29,537 bases of DNA from an uncultured bacterium (GCA_937893485.1 CALBJL010000003.1:1-29537), one strand, 5' to 3'. Numbered from the stretch's first letter, positions 16,958 through 25,452 are shown. Notes: generated from the letters alone by a model not told the origin. Numbers and translations: made by a program.

Positions 16958-17036
16958 TGAAACGTTCCATGCATAAGAATTGACAATAAAACGTTTTGGG
17001 TGGATAATAAGGTTACTCAAAGGGTGAAACGTTTCA
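16958..17036 (+). promoter_or_regulatory. Sugar-importer promoter with three LacI-type operators
   Basis: The promoter is TTGACA (16980-16985), 17 bp, GATAAT (17003-17008). Three CG-centred operators surround it: TGAAACGTTCCA (16958-16969, upstream), AAAACGTTTT (16988-16997, inside the spacer) and the perfect TGAAACGTTTCA (17025-17036, after the start). The last is flanked by AGG...CCT, giving a 20-bp palindrome with one mismatched pair. Centres are 29 and 38 bp apart. The layout fits steric repression plus possible cooperation between sites. Similar TGAAACG-type boxes are bound by ribose-type and catabolite LacI proteins. Confidence 0.75.
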
Positions 17037-17082
17037 TCCTAAATTACGCCAACACAAAAAACTTTAGTTGGGAGGAAGAAAA

Positions 17083-18054
17083 TTGGAAAAGATTAAACAA
17101 AATCCAATCGTGAAAAAAATCGGATTTAACAGAATCGTGCTATGTGGTGTGCTGATCCTCATGTACATACTCTTTAGCGTGACATCGAAAGGATTTGCGG
17201 GTCTGCCCCGTATCCTGAGCGCATTAAACTATGCATACTTTTTAGGATTTTTAGCACTGGGTGTTACCTTTGTTATTGCGACCGGAGGCATTGATTTCTC
17301 GATCGGACCGGTAATGTTCTGTGCAGCCTTGATCGCAGGCTATTGTCTGACGGGTTACGGGATGCCGACAGCCGTATGTCTGGTCATCAGTATTCTGGTA
17401 GGATTCGTGTTCGGATGCTTCAACGGATATCTGGTAGCATACTGGACGGTGCCGCCGTTCATCGTATCGATGGCGAGCATGAACATTGCAAAGGGTCTTG
17501 CATCCGTATTTACCAAGACACAGTCAGTGAGCTGGCCGCAGGCGGCAGAGGCTGCAGGCTGGTTCAGAAAGCTGGTAAAGGTAGGGAACTTCCCGGTAGG
17601 TCTGGTGATCTTCCTCGCAGCGGCAGTGATCTGTTCAATGATTCTGAATAACACAAAGGCAGGCCGTTATATCTTAAGCCTTGGAAGCAATAAAGAAGCG
17701 GTTCGCCTTTCAGGTGTAAATGTAAAGAAATGGGAGATGCTCTCATACGTGATCTGTGGAATCTTAGTAGGTATCGCAGCGATCTTCTTCGTAGGAGCAT
17801 ATACCACAGTACAGCCCGGTTACGGCGATCAGTACAACAACGAGGCGATTGCAGGCTGTGTAATGGGTGGAACTTCCATGGCAGGTGGTCTGGCATCCAT
17901 TGGCGGAACAGTCATCGGGGTATTCATTATCTCACTTTTACAGGAAGGTATTCTGGCGCTTGGTATCAATAAGAACTATCAGTTGATCATCACAGGTCTG
18001 ATCGTAATCGTAGCGGTATACGCAGACGTAGTTGCAAGACGCAGAAAGAACTAA
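17083..18054 (+). CDS. Sugar ABC transporter permease 1 (RbsC/YtfT-like), TTG start
   Basis: This encodes 323 residues. It has no ATG start: GGAGGAA (17071-17077) points to the TTG at 17083. An earlier in-frame TTG (17068) abuts the ribosome binding site itself. About nine hydrophobic helices are present, with the family motif GSNKEAVRLSGVNVKKWEML that contacts the ATPase and the conserved GGIDFSIGPVM. It is a paralogue of the second permease 1.5 kb downstream; together they likely form a heterodimeric channel, as in YtfT/YjfF-type galactofuranose importers. The sugar specificity cannot be deduced. Confidence 0.9.
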   Translation: MEKIKQNPIVKKIGFNRIVLCGVLILMYILFSVTSKGFAGLPRILSALNYAYFLGFLALGVTFVIATGGIDFSIGPVMFCAALIAGYCLTGYGMPTAVCLVISILVGFVFGCFNGYLVAYWTVPPFIVSMASMNIAKGLASVFTKTQSVSWPQAAEAAGWFRKLVKVGNFPVGLVIFLAAAVICSMILNNTKAGRYILSLGSNKEAVRLSGVNVKKWEMLSYVICGILVGIAAIFFVGAYTTVQPGYGDQYNNEAIAGCVMGGTSMAGGLASIGGTVIGVFIISLLQEGILALGINKNYQLIITGLIVIVAVYADVVARRRKN

Positions 18055-18097
18055 TTGCAAGCAGGGCAGATACATACAGAAAGGTAAAGGTAAGACA

Positions 18098-19594
18098 ATG
18101 GGTGAAGTAATCTTAACGATGAAAGATATTGATAAGTCTTTCCCCGGTGTTCATGCACTCGATCATGTAAACTTCGAGGTAAAGCGCGGAGAAGTACATG
18201 CGTTGATGGGAGAGAACGGAGCTGGTAAATCTACTTTGATGAAGGTGCTGACAGGTATCTATACAAAGGATTCCGGAACTATCACATTTGAAGGAAAAGA
18301 AGTAGAATTTCATAATACAAGAGAAGCACAGGATGCAGGTATAGTTATCGTGCATCAGGAGCTGAACATGCTCGGTCATCTGACCGTAGCACAGAACATC
18401 TTCATCGGTCGCGAGTTCAAAAAGGGCATTAAGATTGATGACAAGCGAATGAATGAGGAGGCAAAAAAGTTATTTGAGAAGCTGCATATTGATATTGATC
18501 CGGCTGAGACGATGTCCAATCTGACCGTTGGCAAGCAGCAGATGTGTGAGATCGCAAAGGCAATCTCACATGAGGCAAAGGTCATTATCTTTGACGAGCC
18601 GTCGGCAGCGCTGACAGAGTCAGAGATCGAGGAGCTGTTCAAGATCATCCGTGATCTGCGCGAACAGAATCTTGGTATCGTATACATCTCACACCGTATG
18701 GATGAGATCAAGGTCATCACAGACCGCGTGACCGTCATGCGGGATGGTACATATGTAGGTACATTGATCACAAACGAGTGTACCAAGGACGACATTATCA
18801 ACATGATGGTTGGCCGTGTCATTTACGAAGATCCGAAGACAGAGAGCGCAGTTCCCGCAGATGCACCGGTTGTATTGAAGGTGGAGCATCTGAACGCAGG
18901 CAGAATGGTACAGGATGTCAGCTTCGAGCTTCGCAAGGGCGAGATCTTAGGCTTCTCCGGATTGATGGGTGCAGGACGTACAGAGACCGCACGTGCGATC
19001 TTCGGTGCAGACCCCAAGGAGAGCGGAGATATTTATATCAATGGCGAAAAGGTAACGATCAATTCACCGCAGGATGCGGTTCGGTGCGGTATCGGATATC
19101 TGTCTGAGGACCGTAAGCGTTACGGAATCGTTGTACAGAAAACAGTTGCTGAGAACTCTACGATGGCATGCTTACAGAATTATATGTCAGGACTTTTCAT
19201 CAACAAGCGTGATGAGAAGAAAGTCGCTCAGGATTATGTAGAGTCACTTGCAACAAAGACACCGAGTGTGGATCAGCTCGTAGTCAACCTGTCCGGTGGT
19301 AACCAGCAGAAGGTTGTTATTGCAAAATGGCTGATCAATGACTGTGACATCCTGATCTTCGATGAGCCGACACGCGGTATTGATGTCGGAGCGAAAAACG
19401 AGATTTACAAATTGATGAACAAGCTGGCAAGCGAGGGAAAGTCCATCATTATGATCTCCTCAGAAATGACTGAGATTTTACGAATGAGTGATCGTATCGT
19501 GATAATGTGTGAAGGCAGAAAGACCGGAGAGGTCAGAATCGAAGAGGCAACACAGGAAGTTATCATGAATATGGCAACACGAGAGATTGGTTAA
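18098..19594 (+). CDS. Sugar ABC transporter ATPase with two nucleotide-binding domains (RbsA-like)
   Basis: This encodes 498 residues from the ATG at 18098; an in-frame upstream extension overlaps the permease gene and lacks a start signal. Domain 1 has Walker A GENGAGKST (38-46), signature-like LTVGKQQMCEIAKAI and Walker B VIIFDEPS. Domain 2 has the usual degenerate Walker A region FSGLMGAGRTETARAIFG, signature LSGGNQQKVVIAKWL and Walker B ILIFDEPT. This tandem ATPase with one degenerate site is characteristic of ribose/galactose/arabinose-type CUT2 importers. It energises uptake through the two flanking permeases. Confidence 0.95.
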   Translation: MGEVILTMKDIDKSFPGVHALDHVNFEVKRGEVHALMGENGAGKSTLMKVLTGIYTKDSGTITFEGKEVEFHNTREAQDAGIVIVHQELNMLGHLTVAQNIFIGREFKKGIKIDDKRMNEEAKKLFEKLHIDIDPAETMSNLTVGKQQMCEIAKAISHEAKVIIFDEPSAALTESEIEELFKIIRDLREQNLGIVYISHRMDEIKVITDRVTVMRDGTYVGTLITNECTKDDIINMMVGRVIYEDPKTESAVPADAPVVLKVEHLNAGRMVQDVSFELRKGEILGFSGLMGAGRTETARAIFGADPKESGDIYINGEKVTINSPQDAVRCGIGYLSEDRKRYGIVVQKTVAENSTMACLQNYMSGLFINKRDEKKVAQDYVESLATKTPSVDQLVVNLSGGNQQKVVIAKWLINDCDILIFDEPTRGIDVGAKNEIYKLMNKLASEGKSIIMISSEMTEILRMSDRIVIMCEGRKTGEVRIEEATQEVIMNMATREIG

Positions 19595-19609
19595 GGAGGA
19601 GAGAGGACA

Positions 19610-20587
19610 ATGAAAAAGAAATCATCTATTTTTACAAGTCAGAAGTTCATCGTACTCCTGGTAGTCATCGTATTATTTGGATTTTTTAGTATTATTAGCC
19701 AGAACTTCAGACAGTACTCAACAATCATGAGTATTCTGGATTATTCCTACTATATTGTATTGATGTCAATCGGTGTTACATTCCCGCTGATTACCGGCGG
19801 AGTAGACCTTTCCATCGGTACCGGACTGATCTGTTATTCACTTGCCGGTGGATATCTGATCACCCAGAAGGGAATGCCCGTGGCAGTAGGACTGTTAGTA
19901 ACGATTTTACTTGGTATCCTGATCGGATTACTGAATGGTGTGCTTGTAGCTATTATGGATCTGCCGCCGTTTTTGACCACACTGTGTACCTGCATGATCA
20001 CTCGTGGTCTCGGATCGATCTTCTCAAAGGGATTCGGTATTTCATGGCCGGCAGCCGGAGCTGATGGCGGATGGTTCAGAAGTATTTTCAAGATCACCAC
20101 AGCGGGCGGAACCAAGATCCCGATCGGTTTCCTCTGGATGCTGATCATCGTAGCGATCATGGCATTCGTGTTAAATCACACAAAGATGGGACGTTACACG
20201 ATCGCGATCGGAAGTAATAAAGAAGCAACCAGATTATCCGGTGTAAATGTAAAGTTCTATCATGTAATGGCGTATGTAATCTCAGGATTCTTCGCAGCGC
20301 TCGCAGCAGTTGCATACTCCGCTGTATTCGCGACTGTACAGCCCGGTACCGGAGCAGGCTTCGAGCTGGAGGCGATCGGTGGTGCGATCATCGGTGGTGT
20401 GTCAGCAACCGGTGGTGCCGGTTCCGTAGAAGGTTCCCTGATCGGTGTATTCGTTATCTGTCTGTTAAAGACCGGACTTCCTTACATCGGACTGCAGGCG
20501 AACTGGCAGCAGATCATTACCGGACTTGTATTGATTGGTGCGGTTATGGTAGATATCATTAAAAAGAAAAGAGCAGAGGTTCACTAA
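19610..20587 (+). CDS. Sugar ABC transporter permease 2 (RbsC/YjfF-like)
   Basis: This encodes 325 residues with a strong AAGGAGG shortly upstream and a 15-bp gap from the ATPase gene. Its organisation matches permease 1: LITGGVDLSIGTGLICYS, DLPPFLTTLCTCMITRG and the coupling motif GSNKEATRLSGVNVKFYHVM. The two permeases are clearly homologous but diverged along their whole length, which points to a heterodimer rather than a recent duplication. It is the third gene of the importer operon; a stem-loop separates it from the binding-protein gene. Confidence 0.92.
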   Translation: MKKKSSIFTSQKFIVLLVVIVLFGFFSIISQNFRQYSTIMSILDYSYYIVLMSIGVTFPLITGGVDLSIGTGLICYSLAGGYLITQKGMPVAVGLLVTILLGILIGLLNGVLVAIMDLPPFLTTLCTCMITRGLGSIFSKGFGISWPAAGADGGWFRSIFKITTAGGTKIPIGFLWMLIIVAIMAFVLNHTKMGRYTIAIGSNKEATRLSGVNVKFYHVMAYVISGFFAALAAVAYSAVFATVQPGTGAGFELEAIGGAIIGGVSATGGAGSVEGSLIGVFVICLLKTGLPYIGLQANWQQIITGLVLIGAVMVDIIKKKRAEVH

Positions 20588-20628
20588 TCTGTCTCACAAT
20601 TACAATTTCATATTTAAATTTTGATTTG

Positions 20629-20653
20629 ATATAAGACCGGAGGGGTTTTATAT
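20629..20653 (+). promoter_or_regulatory. Stem-loop between permease 2 and binding-protein genes
   Basis: ATATAAGACC pairs with GGTTTTATAT (10 bp, one G-T wobble) around the loop GGAGG. There is no following T run, so it is not a clear terminator. It may mark a processing or stabilising element that raises expression of the binding protein over the membrane genes. The true ribosome binding site is AAGGAGG at 20675-20681. Confidence 0.5.
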
Positions 20654-20689
20654 ACATACCACAAATGGTACAAAAAGGAGGACAAAAAA

Positions 20690-21889
20690 ATGAAAAAGAA
20701 AGTTTTAGCGAGCTTATTGTGTGTAGCAATGGCAGCAACAATGGTAGTTGGATGTGGATCTAGTGCTGATACTTCCGCAGATGCTCCCGCAGCAGATGAC
20801 GCAGCAGCAGATGATGCAGCAGCAGACGACGCAGCAGCAGATGATGCAGCTACAGACGATGCAGCTGCAACAGACGACGCAGCGGCAGGCGGAGATTATC
20901 ACTTCGAGATCATTGTTAAGTCTTACCAGTCATCATACTGGCAGGCAGCAGTTAAGGGTGTTGAGCAGGAAGCAGCTAAGCTCGGCGTTACCTACAACTG
21001 TACAGGACCGAACGCTGAGTCAGATATCGCTGATCAGGTTAATATGTTAAACAACGCGATCAATGTTGATGGTGTTGATGGTATCGGTCTTGCAGCTTGT
21101 GACCAGTCTGCATGCTTAGACGCTTTACAGGCAGCTATGGATAAGGGAATCCCTGTAGTATGTTTCGACTCTGGTATTCCGGATGCTCCTGAAGGATCTG
21201 TATTATCAACTGTTGCAACAGACAACTACGGCGCTGGTGCTACCGCTGCTGAGAACCTGTATGCAGGCTTAAAGGATAAGATCGCTGCAGCTACCGCTCC
21301 GGTTCGTATCGGTGAGGTAAACCAGGAAGCTACTTCTGAGTCTATTATCAACCGTGGTCTTGGATTCATCGACAAGTTCGCTGAGTTAGCAAAGGCTGAT
21401 GGTAAGACGGTAGCAGTTATCGGAAATGACAAGTATGTAAACGATGCAAAGGCTGAGACCGTTGCAGAGGCAGAAGCTGACATCATCATCGAAGTTGCAG
21501 TTCCCGCTCAGACAACTGTAGAGTTATGTGCAACAGAGGCTTCTGTTATCATGAACAAGGCAGATACAATCGGTATGTTCGGTTCTAACCAGGTAGCAGC
21601 AGAGGGTATCTTAACAGCTAACGAGAACCTGAACGTATTAGGAACAGATCCTGAAACTTCTGTATTAGCAGCAGGTTTCGATGCTGGTTCAGTTATCAAG
21701 GGCGCTATCACAGATGGCAAGATGTACGGTGCAGTTACCCAGTCTCCTTTAGCAATGGGTATCACCACAATCGACACTCTGTACGCAATCGCTTCTGGTC
21801 AGACTGTATCTGATGTTCCTACACAGGGATACTGGTACAATGCAGACAACATGAACGATGATTCTATCGCTCCCAACCTGTATGACTAA
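20690..21889 (+). CDS. Sugar-binding lipoprotein of the ABC importer
   Basis: This encodes 399 residues. The lipoprotein signal peptide has lipobox VVGC with Cys22. Residues ~26-66 form a low-complexity linker of A-A-D-D-A units. From about residue 69 (YHFEIIVKSYQSSYWQAAVK) a two-lobed periplasmic-binding-protein fold of the ribose/galactose class begins, with VDGIGLAACDQSACLDALQAA and VVCFDSGIPDAPEGSVLSTV. Tethered outside the membrane, it would capture the sugar and deliver it to the two permeases. Codon choice is visibly richer in GCT, TCT and GTT than in neighbouring genes, as expected for a highly expressed protein. A strong terminator follows. Confidence 0.93.
   Translation: MKKKVLASLLCVAMAATMVVGCGSSADTSADAPAADDAAADDAAADDAAADDAATDDAAATDDAAAGGDYHFEIIVKSYQSSYWQAAVKGVEQEAAKLGVTYNCTGPNAESDIADQVNMLNNAINVDGVDGIGLAACDQSACLDALQAAMDKGIPVVCFDSGIPDAPEGSVLSTVATDNYGAGATAAENLYAGLKDKIAAATAPVRIGEVNQEATSESIINRGLGFIDKFAELAKADGKTVAVIGNDKYVNDAKAETVAEAEADIIIEVAVPAQTTVELCATEASVIMNKADTIGMFGSNQVAAEGILTANENLNVLGTDPETSVLAAGFDAGSVIKGAITDGKMYGAVTQSPLAMGITTIDTLYAIASGQTVSDVPTQGYWYNADNMNDDSIAPNLYD
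20790..20888 (+). repeat. 15-bp tandem repeat encoding AADDA linker
   Basis: Degenerate 15-bp units of the type GCAGCAGAYGAYGCA run through the linker of the binding protein, becoming less regular toward the 3' end (ATDDAAATDDA). Such a repeat could change copy number by slippage in whole units without breaking the frame. Confidence 0.75.
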
Positions 21890-21927
21890 TCTTTGAATTA
21901 GATTGTGAGTTTCTAATTTTATAAAAG

Positions 21928-21961
21928 AAAAAAGCTCCGTGCCTTGGTACGGAGCTTTTTC
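21928..21961. terminator. Bidirectional terminator between importer operon and ridA
   Basis: AAAAGCTCCGT pairs with ACGGAGCTTTT, with T runs available on both strands. It ends the importer operon (+) and ridA (-). Confidence 0.92.
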
Positions 21962-21986
21962 GTGCAAAAAACAAAAAAATGATGAA

Positions 21987-22361
21987 TTATGCTAACTCAG
22001 CGATGACCTCGATTTCAGCCAGAACATTTTTCGGAAGTGCCTTGACTGCAACGCAGGAGCGTGCGGGCTTGCTCGTGAAATAAGAGCCATATATTTCGTT
22101 GAATGCTGCAAAATCAGACATTTCAGCGAGGAAACAGGTTGTCTTTACGACAGAGTCGTAGGTGCATCCGGCTTCGGCGAGCAGAGCGCCGATGTTCTCG
22201 CAGATGCATTTGGTCTGCTCCTCGATCGTGGAGCCGTTTACTTCGCCGGTGGCAGGGTCGAGTGCGATCTGACCGGAGAAAAAGACGAGATTGCCGACGA
22301 TTTTTCCCTGTGAGTAAGGTCCGATCGCAGCGGGTGCCTTTGTGGTAGCGATTGTTTTCAT
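21987..22361 (-). CDS. ridA: RidA-family enamine/imine deaminase
   Basis: This encodes 124 residues, the normal length for the family. IGPYSQGKIVGNLVFFSGQI is the signature N-terminal segment, and Arg101 in KPARSCVAV is the conserved catalytic arginine that binds the carboxylate. VLAEIEVIAEL closes the fold. RidA trimers hydrolyse reactive 2-aminoacrylate and related imines, formed by serine/threonine dehydratases, to 2-oxoacids. It lies downstream of por genes that use 2-oxoacids, a fitting neighbourhood, but a terminator separates the two. An AAGG site precedes the start. Confidence 0.93.
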   Translation of the reverse strand: MKTIATTKAPAAIGPYSQGKIVGNLVFFSGQIALDPATGEVNGSTIEEQTKCICENIGALLAEAGCTYDSVVKTTCFLAEMSDFAAFNEIYGSYFTSKPARSCVAVKALPKNVLAEIEVIAELA

Positions 22362-22395
22362 AATAGATTACCTTCTTTCTGTTTATCTAAATAAA

Positions 22396-22427
22396 TAATA
22401 AAAGAGGTCTGCCTGTGCAGACCCCTC
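22396..22427 (-). terminator. Terminator at the end of the por operon
   Basis: On the minus strand GGTCTGC pairs with GCAGACC around ACAG and is followed by TCTTTTATTATTT. Any ridA expression from the por promoter needs read-through. Confidence 0.75.
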
Positions 22428-22430
22428 AGC

Positions 22431-23372
22431 TTATGCGTTACAGCGGGTCAGGAGTTCTTCCCAACGGCGGTCTGTCTCAGCCTGAAATGCCTCAATCAGA
22501 TGTTCATTTCCGGGCTTGAATAGGTGCTTGAAACGACCCTGCTTTTTCAGGAAATCTTCAAGCGGGAGTTTCTTTTTCGGCTCGTAGTTCAGAATCCATT
22601 TTCCGTCTACAACCTCAAATAACGGCCAGTAACAGGTTTCCACGCCCAGCTTGCAGATCTCGATAATATCGGGAGCATCGTATTTCCAGCCACGCGGGCA
22701 GGGAGCCATGATGTTCAAAAATGCTGCCCCCGGTGTGTAAATCGCTTTTTCGGACTTCGTGTAGAGATCCTTCATGTTTCCGATAAATGTCGTCTGTGCA
22801 ACATACGGGATATTGTGTGCGGCGATGATCGCTGCCAGATCCTTGCGTCCCTGCGGCTTGCCGTCGGAATGGGAGCCGCTCGGTGTCGTTGTCGTATCTG
22901 CAAAGCGCGGAGTCGCAGAGCTGCGCTGGATACCGGTATTCATGTAGGCACCGTTATCGTAGCAGACATAGACGAGATCGTGTCCGCGCTCCATCGCACC
23001 GGAGAGTGACTGCAGACCGATGTCATACGTGCCGCCATCGCCCCCGAATGTGATGAATTTATAGTCCTCTTTGATCTTTCCACGCTTTTTCAGTGCATGA
23101 TAGGCGGTTTCCACACCGGAAAGTGTTGCGCCTGCGTTTTCGAATGCGTTGTGGATGTAGCTGTCCTCATATGCGGTATACGGATACATGTAGGAAGATA
23201 CCTCCAGACATCCGGTGGCATTGCCGATGACCGCTTTATCTCCGGGGTGCAGTGCCTTTAAGACGTTCCGTACAGCGATCGTTCCGCCGCAGCCGGCGCA
23301 CATGCGGTGTCCGGGTGCCAGACGTTCCTGCCGCCCTTGTATCTCTTTATAATGAAATGCTTTCTGTTCCAT
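22431..23372 (-). CDS. porB: 2-oxoacid (pyruvate):ferredoxin oxidoreductase, beta subunit
   Basis: This encodes 313 residues. It binds thiamine diphosphate and a [4Fe-4S] cluster. Cysteines of the cluster are visible at 25 and 28 (RMCAGCGG) and 55 (NATGCLE), with a further one in MAPCPRGW. The TPP motif is GDGGTYDIGLQS, followed by DNGAYMNTG. It catalyses oxidative decarboxylation of a 2-oxoacid to acyl-CoA with reduction of ferredoxin. It starts 7 bp after porA and is the last gene of the porGDAB operon. Pyruvate is the most likely substrate; 2-oxoisovalerate-type enzymes share the architecture. Confidence 0.93.
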   Translation of the reverse strand: MEQKAFHYKEIQGRQERLAPGHRMCAGCGGTIAVRNVLKALHPGDKAVIGNATGCLEVSSYMYPYTAYEDSYIHNAFENAGATLSGVETAYHALKKRGKIKEDYKFITFGGDGGTYDIGLQSLSGAMERGHDLVYVCYDNGAYMNTGIQRSSATPRFADTTTTPSGSHSDGKPQGRKDLAAIIAAHNIPYVAQTTFIGNMKDLYTKSEKAIYTPGAAFLNIMAPCPRGWKYDAPDIIEICKLGVETCYWPLFEVVDGKWILNYEPKKKLPLEDFLKKQGRFKHLFKPGNEHLIEAFQAETDRRWEELLTRCNA

Positions 23373-23379
23373 GATTCAC

Positions 23380-24561
23380 CTACTCTCTCAGACCCAGATA
23401 CGGGCAGGTCTCGTCGTAGACCTGTTCGCCGTCGCCGAGTTTTACCAGATTGTCAAATAACTGCTCGATATCTTCGACACGCACATCACGGCCGGACAGA
23501 CCATACATGATGTTGATGACCTCTGCGTGTGCTTTTACACGATACAGTGCTGCGGTCACTTCTGCGCCGAGCGGTCCGCCGACAGCGTTGTAGCTTTCGG
23601 AGCGATCCATGATAGCGATCGCACGGCAGCCCTTCAACGCATTTGCGATCTCATCTGCAGGGAACGGGCGGAACACGCGGATCTTTAACAGTCCGGCGCG
23701 CAGACCGCGCTCACGCATGGCATCGACGGCATCCTTGGCGGTACCGCAGACGGAACCGATCGCAACGACTGCGTATTCTGCATCGTCCAGACGGTATCCT
23801 TCAAAGAAGCCGTAGGATTGTCCGGTCAGCGCCTCGAATTCCTTTGCGACATCCAAAATGACTTTTTTCGCACGTTTCATCGCCTCAGTCTGTGCTTTTT
23901 TCGCTTCCATACAGTAGTTGGAGGCGGCATAAGGACCGACAGCCATCGGTTCATCGGCATTCAGGAGGTAGTGATCCGGCTCGTATGTACCGACGAATTT
24001 TTTCATCGCTGCGTCATCCCACAGGGTAATATTTTCAACGGCATGGCTTGTGATAAAGCCGTCCTGACAGATCATGATCGGCAGCTTGACATCGGGATGC
24101 TCTGCGATGCGGTAAGCCTGTAAAAAGTTGTCATAGACCTCCTGATTGTTCTCAGCGTAGATCTGTAACCAGCCAGAATCACGAGCGCCCATACTATCGG
24201 AGTGCTCAGCATTGATATTCAAAGGGCCGGTCAGACCGCGGTTGACAACAGCCATCGCGATCGGCAGGCGGTTGGAGGCTGCGACATATAATACTTCCCA
24301 CATAAATGCGAGTCCGCAGGAGGAAGTAGCAGTCAGTGTACGTGCACCTGCTGCGGATGATCCGATCGCAGCACTCATGGAGCTGTGTTCGCTCTCCACC
24401 GGAATAAATTCAGTATCGATCTCCCCGTTGGCGATCATACCGGCGACAAACTGCGGGATCTCCGTAGAGGGAGTGATCGGAAATGCGGGCATGACATCGG
24501 GATTGATCTGTTTGATCGCATGTGCCACGGCTTCATTTCCGGACATACGTGTTTTTAACAT
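23380..24561 (-). CDS. porA: 2-oxoacid (pyruvate):ferredoxin oxidoreductase, alpha subunit
   Basis: This encodes 393 residues, the usual length for a stand-alone alpha subunit. The N-terminal pyrimidine-binding domain has GNEAVAHAIKQINPDVMPAF and PITPSTEI with VESEHSSMSAAIGSSAAGAR; the C-terminal part has AIGSVCGTAKDAVDAM and IAIMDRSESYNAVGGPLGAE. The ribosome binding site AAGGAGGG is formed by the last codons of the ferredoxin subunit, whose stop is one base from this start, so translation is coupled. It works with the beta subunit to form the active site between them. Confidence 0.94.
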   Translation of the reverse strand: MLKTRMSGNEAVAHAIKQINPDVMPAFPITPSTEIPQFVAGMIANGEIDTEFIPVESEHSSMSAAIGSSAAGARTLTATSSCGLAFMWEVLYVAASNRLPIAMAVVNRGLTGPLNINAEHSDSMGARDSGWLQIYAENNQEVYDNFLQAYRIAEHPDVKLPIMICQDGFITSHAVENITLWDDAAMKKFVGTYEPDHYLLNADEPMAVGPYAASNYCMEAKKAQTEAMKRAKKVILDVAKEFEALTGQSYGFFEGYRLDDAEYAVVAIGSVCGTAKDAVDAMRERGLRAGLLKIRVFRPFPADEIANALKGCRAIAIMDRSESYNAVGGPLGAEVTAALYRVKAHAEVINIMYGLSGRDVRVEDIEQLFDNLVKLGDGEQVYDETCPYLGLRE

Positions 24562-24562
24562 A

Positions 24563-24880
24563 TTATTTGCCCTCCTTCATAGAAATTGCCTGAAAGGGAC
24601 AGGCTTTTGCACAGATGCCGCAGCCCTTGCAATGGTTCAGGTCAAAGTCCTGACGTTTTTCGTTCTCGACTGGGATCGAGCTGTCCGGACAGTAGGGCAC
24701 GCACAATAAGCACTGTTTACATTTGTCGGTGTCCCATACCGGTGTACTCGTGCGCCACTCACCGGTAAAAAACTGTCTGGAGGTCGCAGGCTCATAGATC
24801 TGCAGACCGTCCGTGAGCTGGTGCCACGGAGTCATCTCGTTGATAAATTCGGCGCGTTCATGCTGCTTTAAATTACTCAT
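24563..24880 (-). CDS. porD: 2-oxoacid (pyruvate):ferredoxin oxidoreductase, delta (ferredoxin-like) subunit
   Basis: This encodes 105 residues. Two complete [4Fe-4S] motifs are present: CKQCLLCVPYC (Cys54, 57, 60 and 64) and CKGCGICAKAC (Cys84, 87, 90 and 94), each followed by Pro. The subunit passes electrons from the beta-subunit cluster to external ferredoxin. Its ATG overlaps the porG stop by 4 bp (ATGA), so the two are coupled. Confidence 0.95.
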   Translation of the reverse strand: MSNLKQHERAEFINEMTPWHQLTDGLQIYEPATSRQFFTGEWRTSTPVWDTDKCKQCLLCVPYCPDSSIPVENEKRQDFDLNHCKGCGICAKACPFQAISMKEGK

Positions 24881-25452
24881 TCGTGCACCTCCTCAAATGC
24901 CATGCGAAGTGCGGCAAGGTTGCCCGCCAGAACTTCCGGTTTTCTTGCAAATTTGTGCTGGAGTGAGCCTTCCATTTCCTTGAGGAAGATCTCTTTTTCC
25001 ATGACACCGGATATCTTTACCATAGCTGCCAGCATCGGTGTATTCGGGAAGTATTTGCCAAGAGTCTGCATGCATACATGGTGTGCATCGATCACATAGA
25101 CCTTTCCCTTATATCCGTTTAATAAAGGCAGTAACTGCTCTTTTTTGCGCTGTGAATTGATGAGGATCGCGCCGTCTTCCTTCAGACCTTTCGTGACATC
25201 TACCGAGTGGAGCAGTGTGTCGTCTACGACTGCCACAAAATTGGGATCATAGATGTTGGAATGTACGCGGATCTCTTTTGTGCTGATCCGGTCGTAGGCA
25301 GTGATAGGAGCACCCATACGCTCGGGACCGTACTCGGGAAAGCCCTGTACGTGCATACCGATGTTGAATGCAACGTCAGCCAGCAGCAATGCGGCTGTCT
25401 TGGCGCCCTGTCCGCCTCTGCCGTGCCAGCGGATCTCTGTCATTTCTCTCAT
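24877..25452 (-). CDS. porG: 2-oxoacid (pyruvate):ferredoxin oxidoreductase, gamma subunit
   Basis: This encodes 191 residues. The start at 25452 has AGGA 8 nt upstream. EIRWHGRGGQGAKTAALLLA is the family's N-terminal signature, with GFPEYGPERMGAPITAYDRI following. The gamma subunit closes the hetero-tetramer and helps bind CoA. It is the first gene of a compact leftward operon in the order gamma-delta-alpha-beta, the order of ancestral four-subunit enzymes, in contrast to the single-chain PFOR common in many clostridia. Confidence 0.94.
   Translation of the reverse strand: MREMTEIRWHGRGGQGAKTAALLLADVAFNIGMHVQGFPEYGPERMGAPITAYDRISTKEIRVHSNIYDPNFVAVVDDTLLHSVDVTKGLKEDGAILINSQRKKEQLLPLLNGYKGKVYVIDAHHVCMQTLGKYFPNTPMLAAMVKISGVMEKEIFLKEMEGSLQHKFARKPEVLAGNLAALRMAFEEVHE

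Noticed and set aside
16958..17036. Sites read purely as CcpA cre boxes
   Set aside because: They match cre only loosely. The presence of three sites around one promoter next to a dedicated LacI gene makes local control the simpler reading, although CcpA overlap is not excluded.
20790..20888. Tandem repeats considered as a CRISPR-like array
   Set aside because: The units are contiguous, have no spacers and are in frame within the binding-protein gene.
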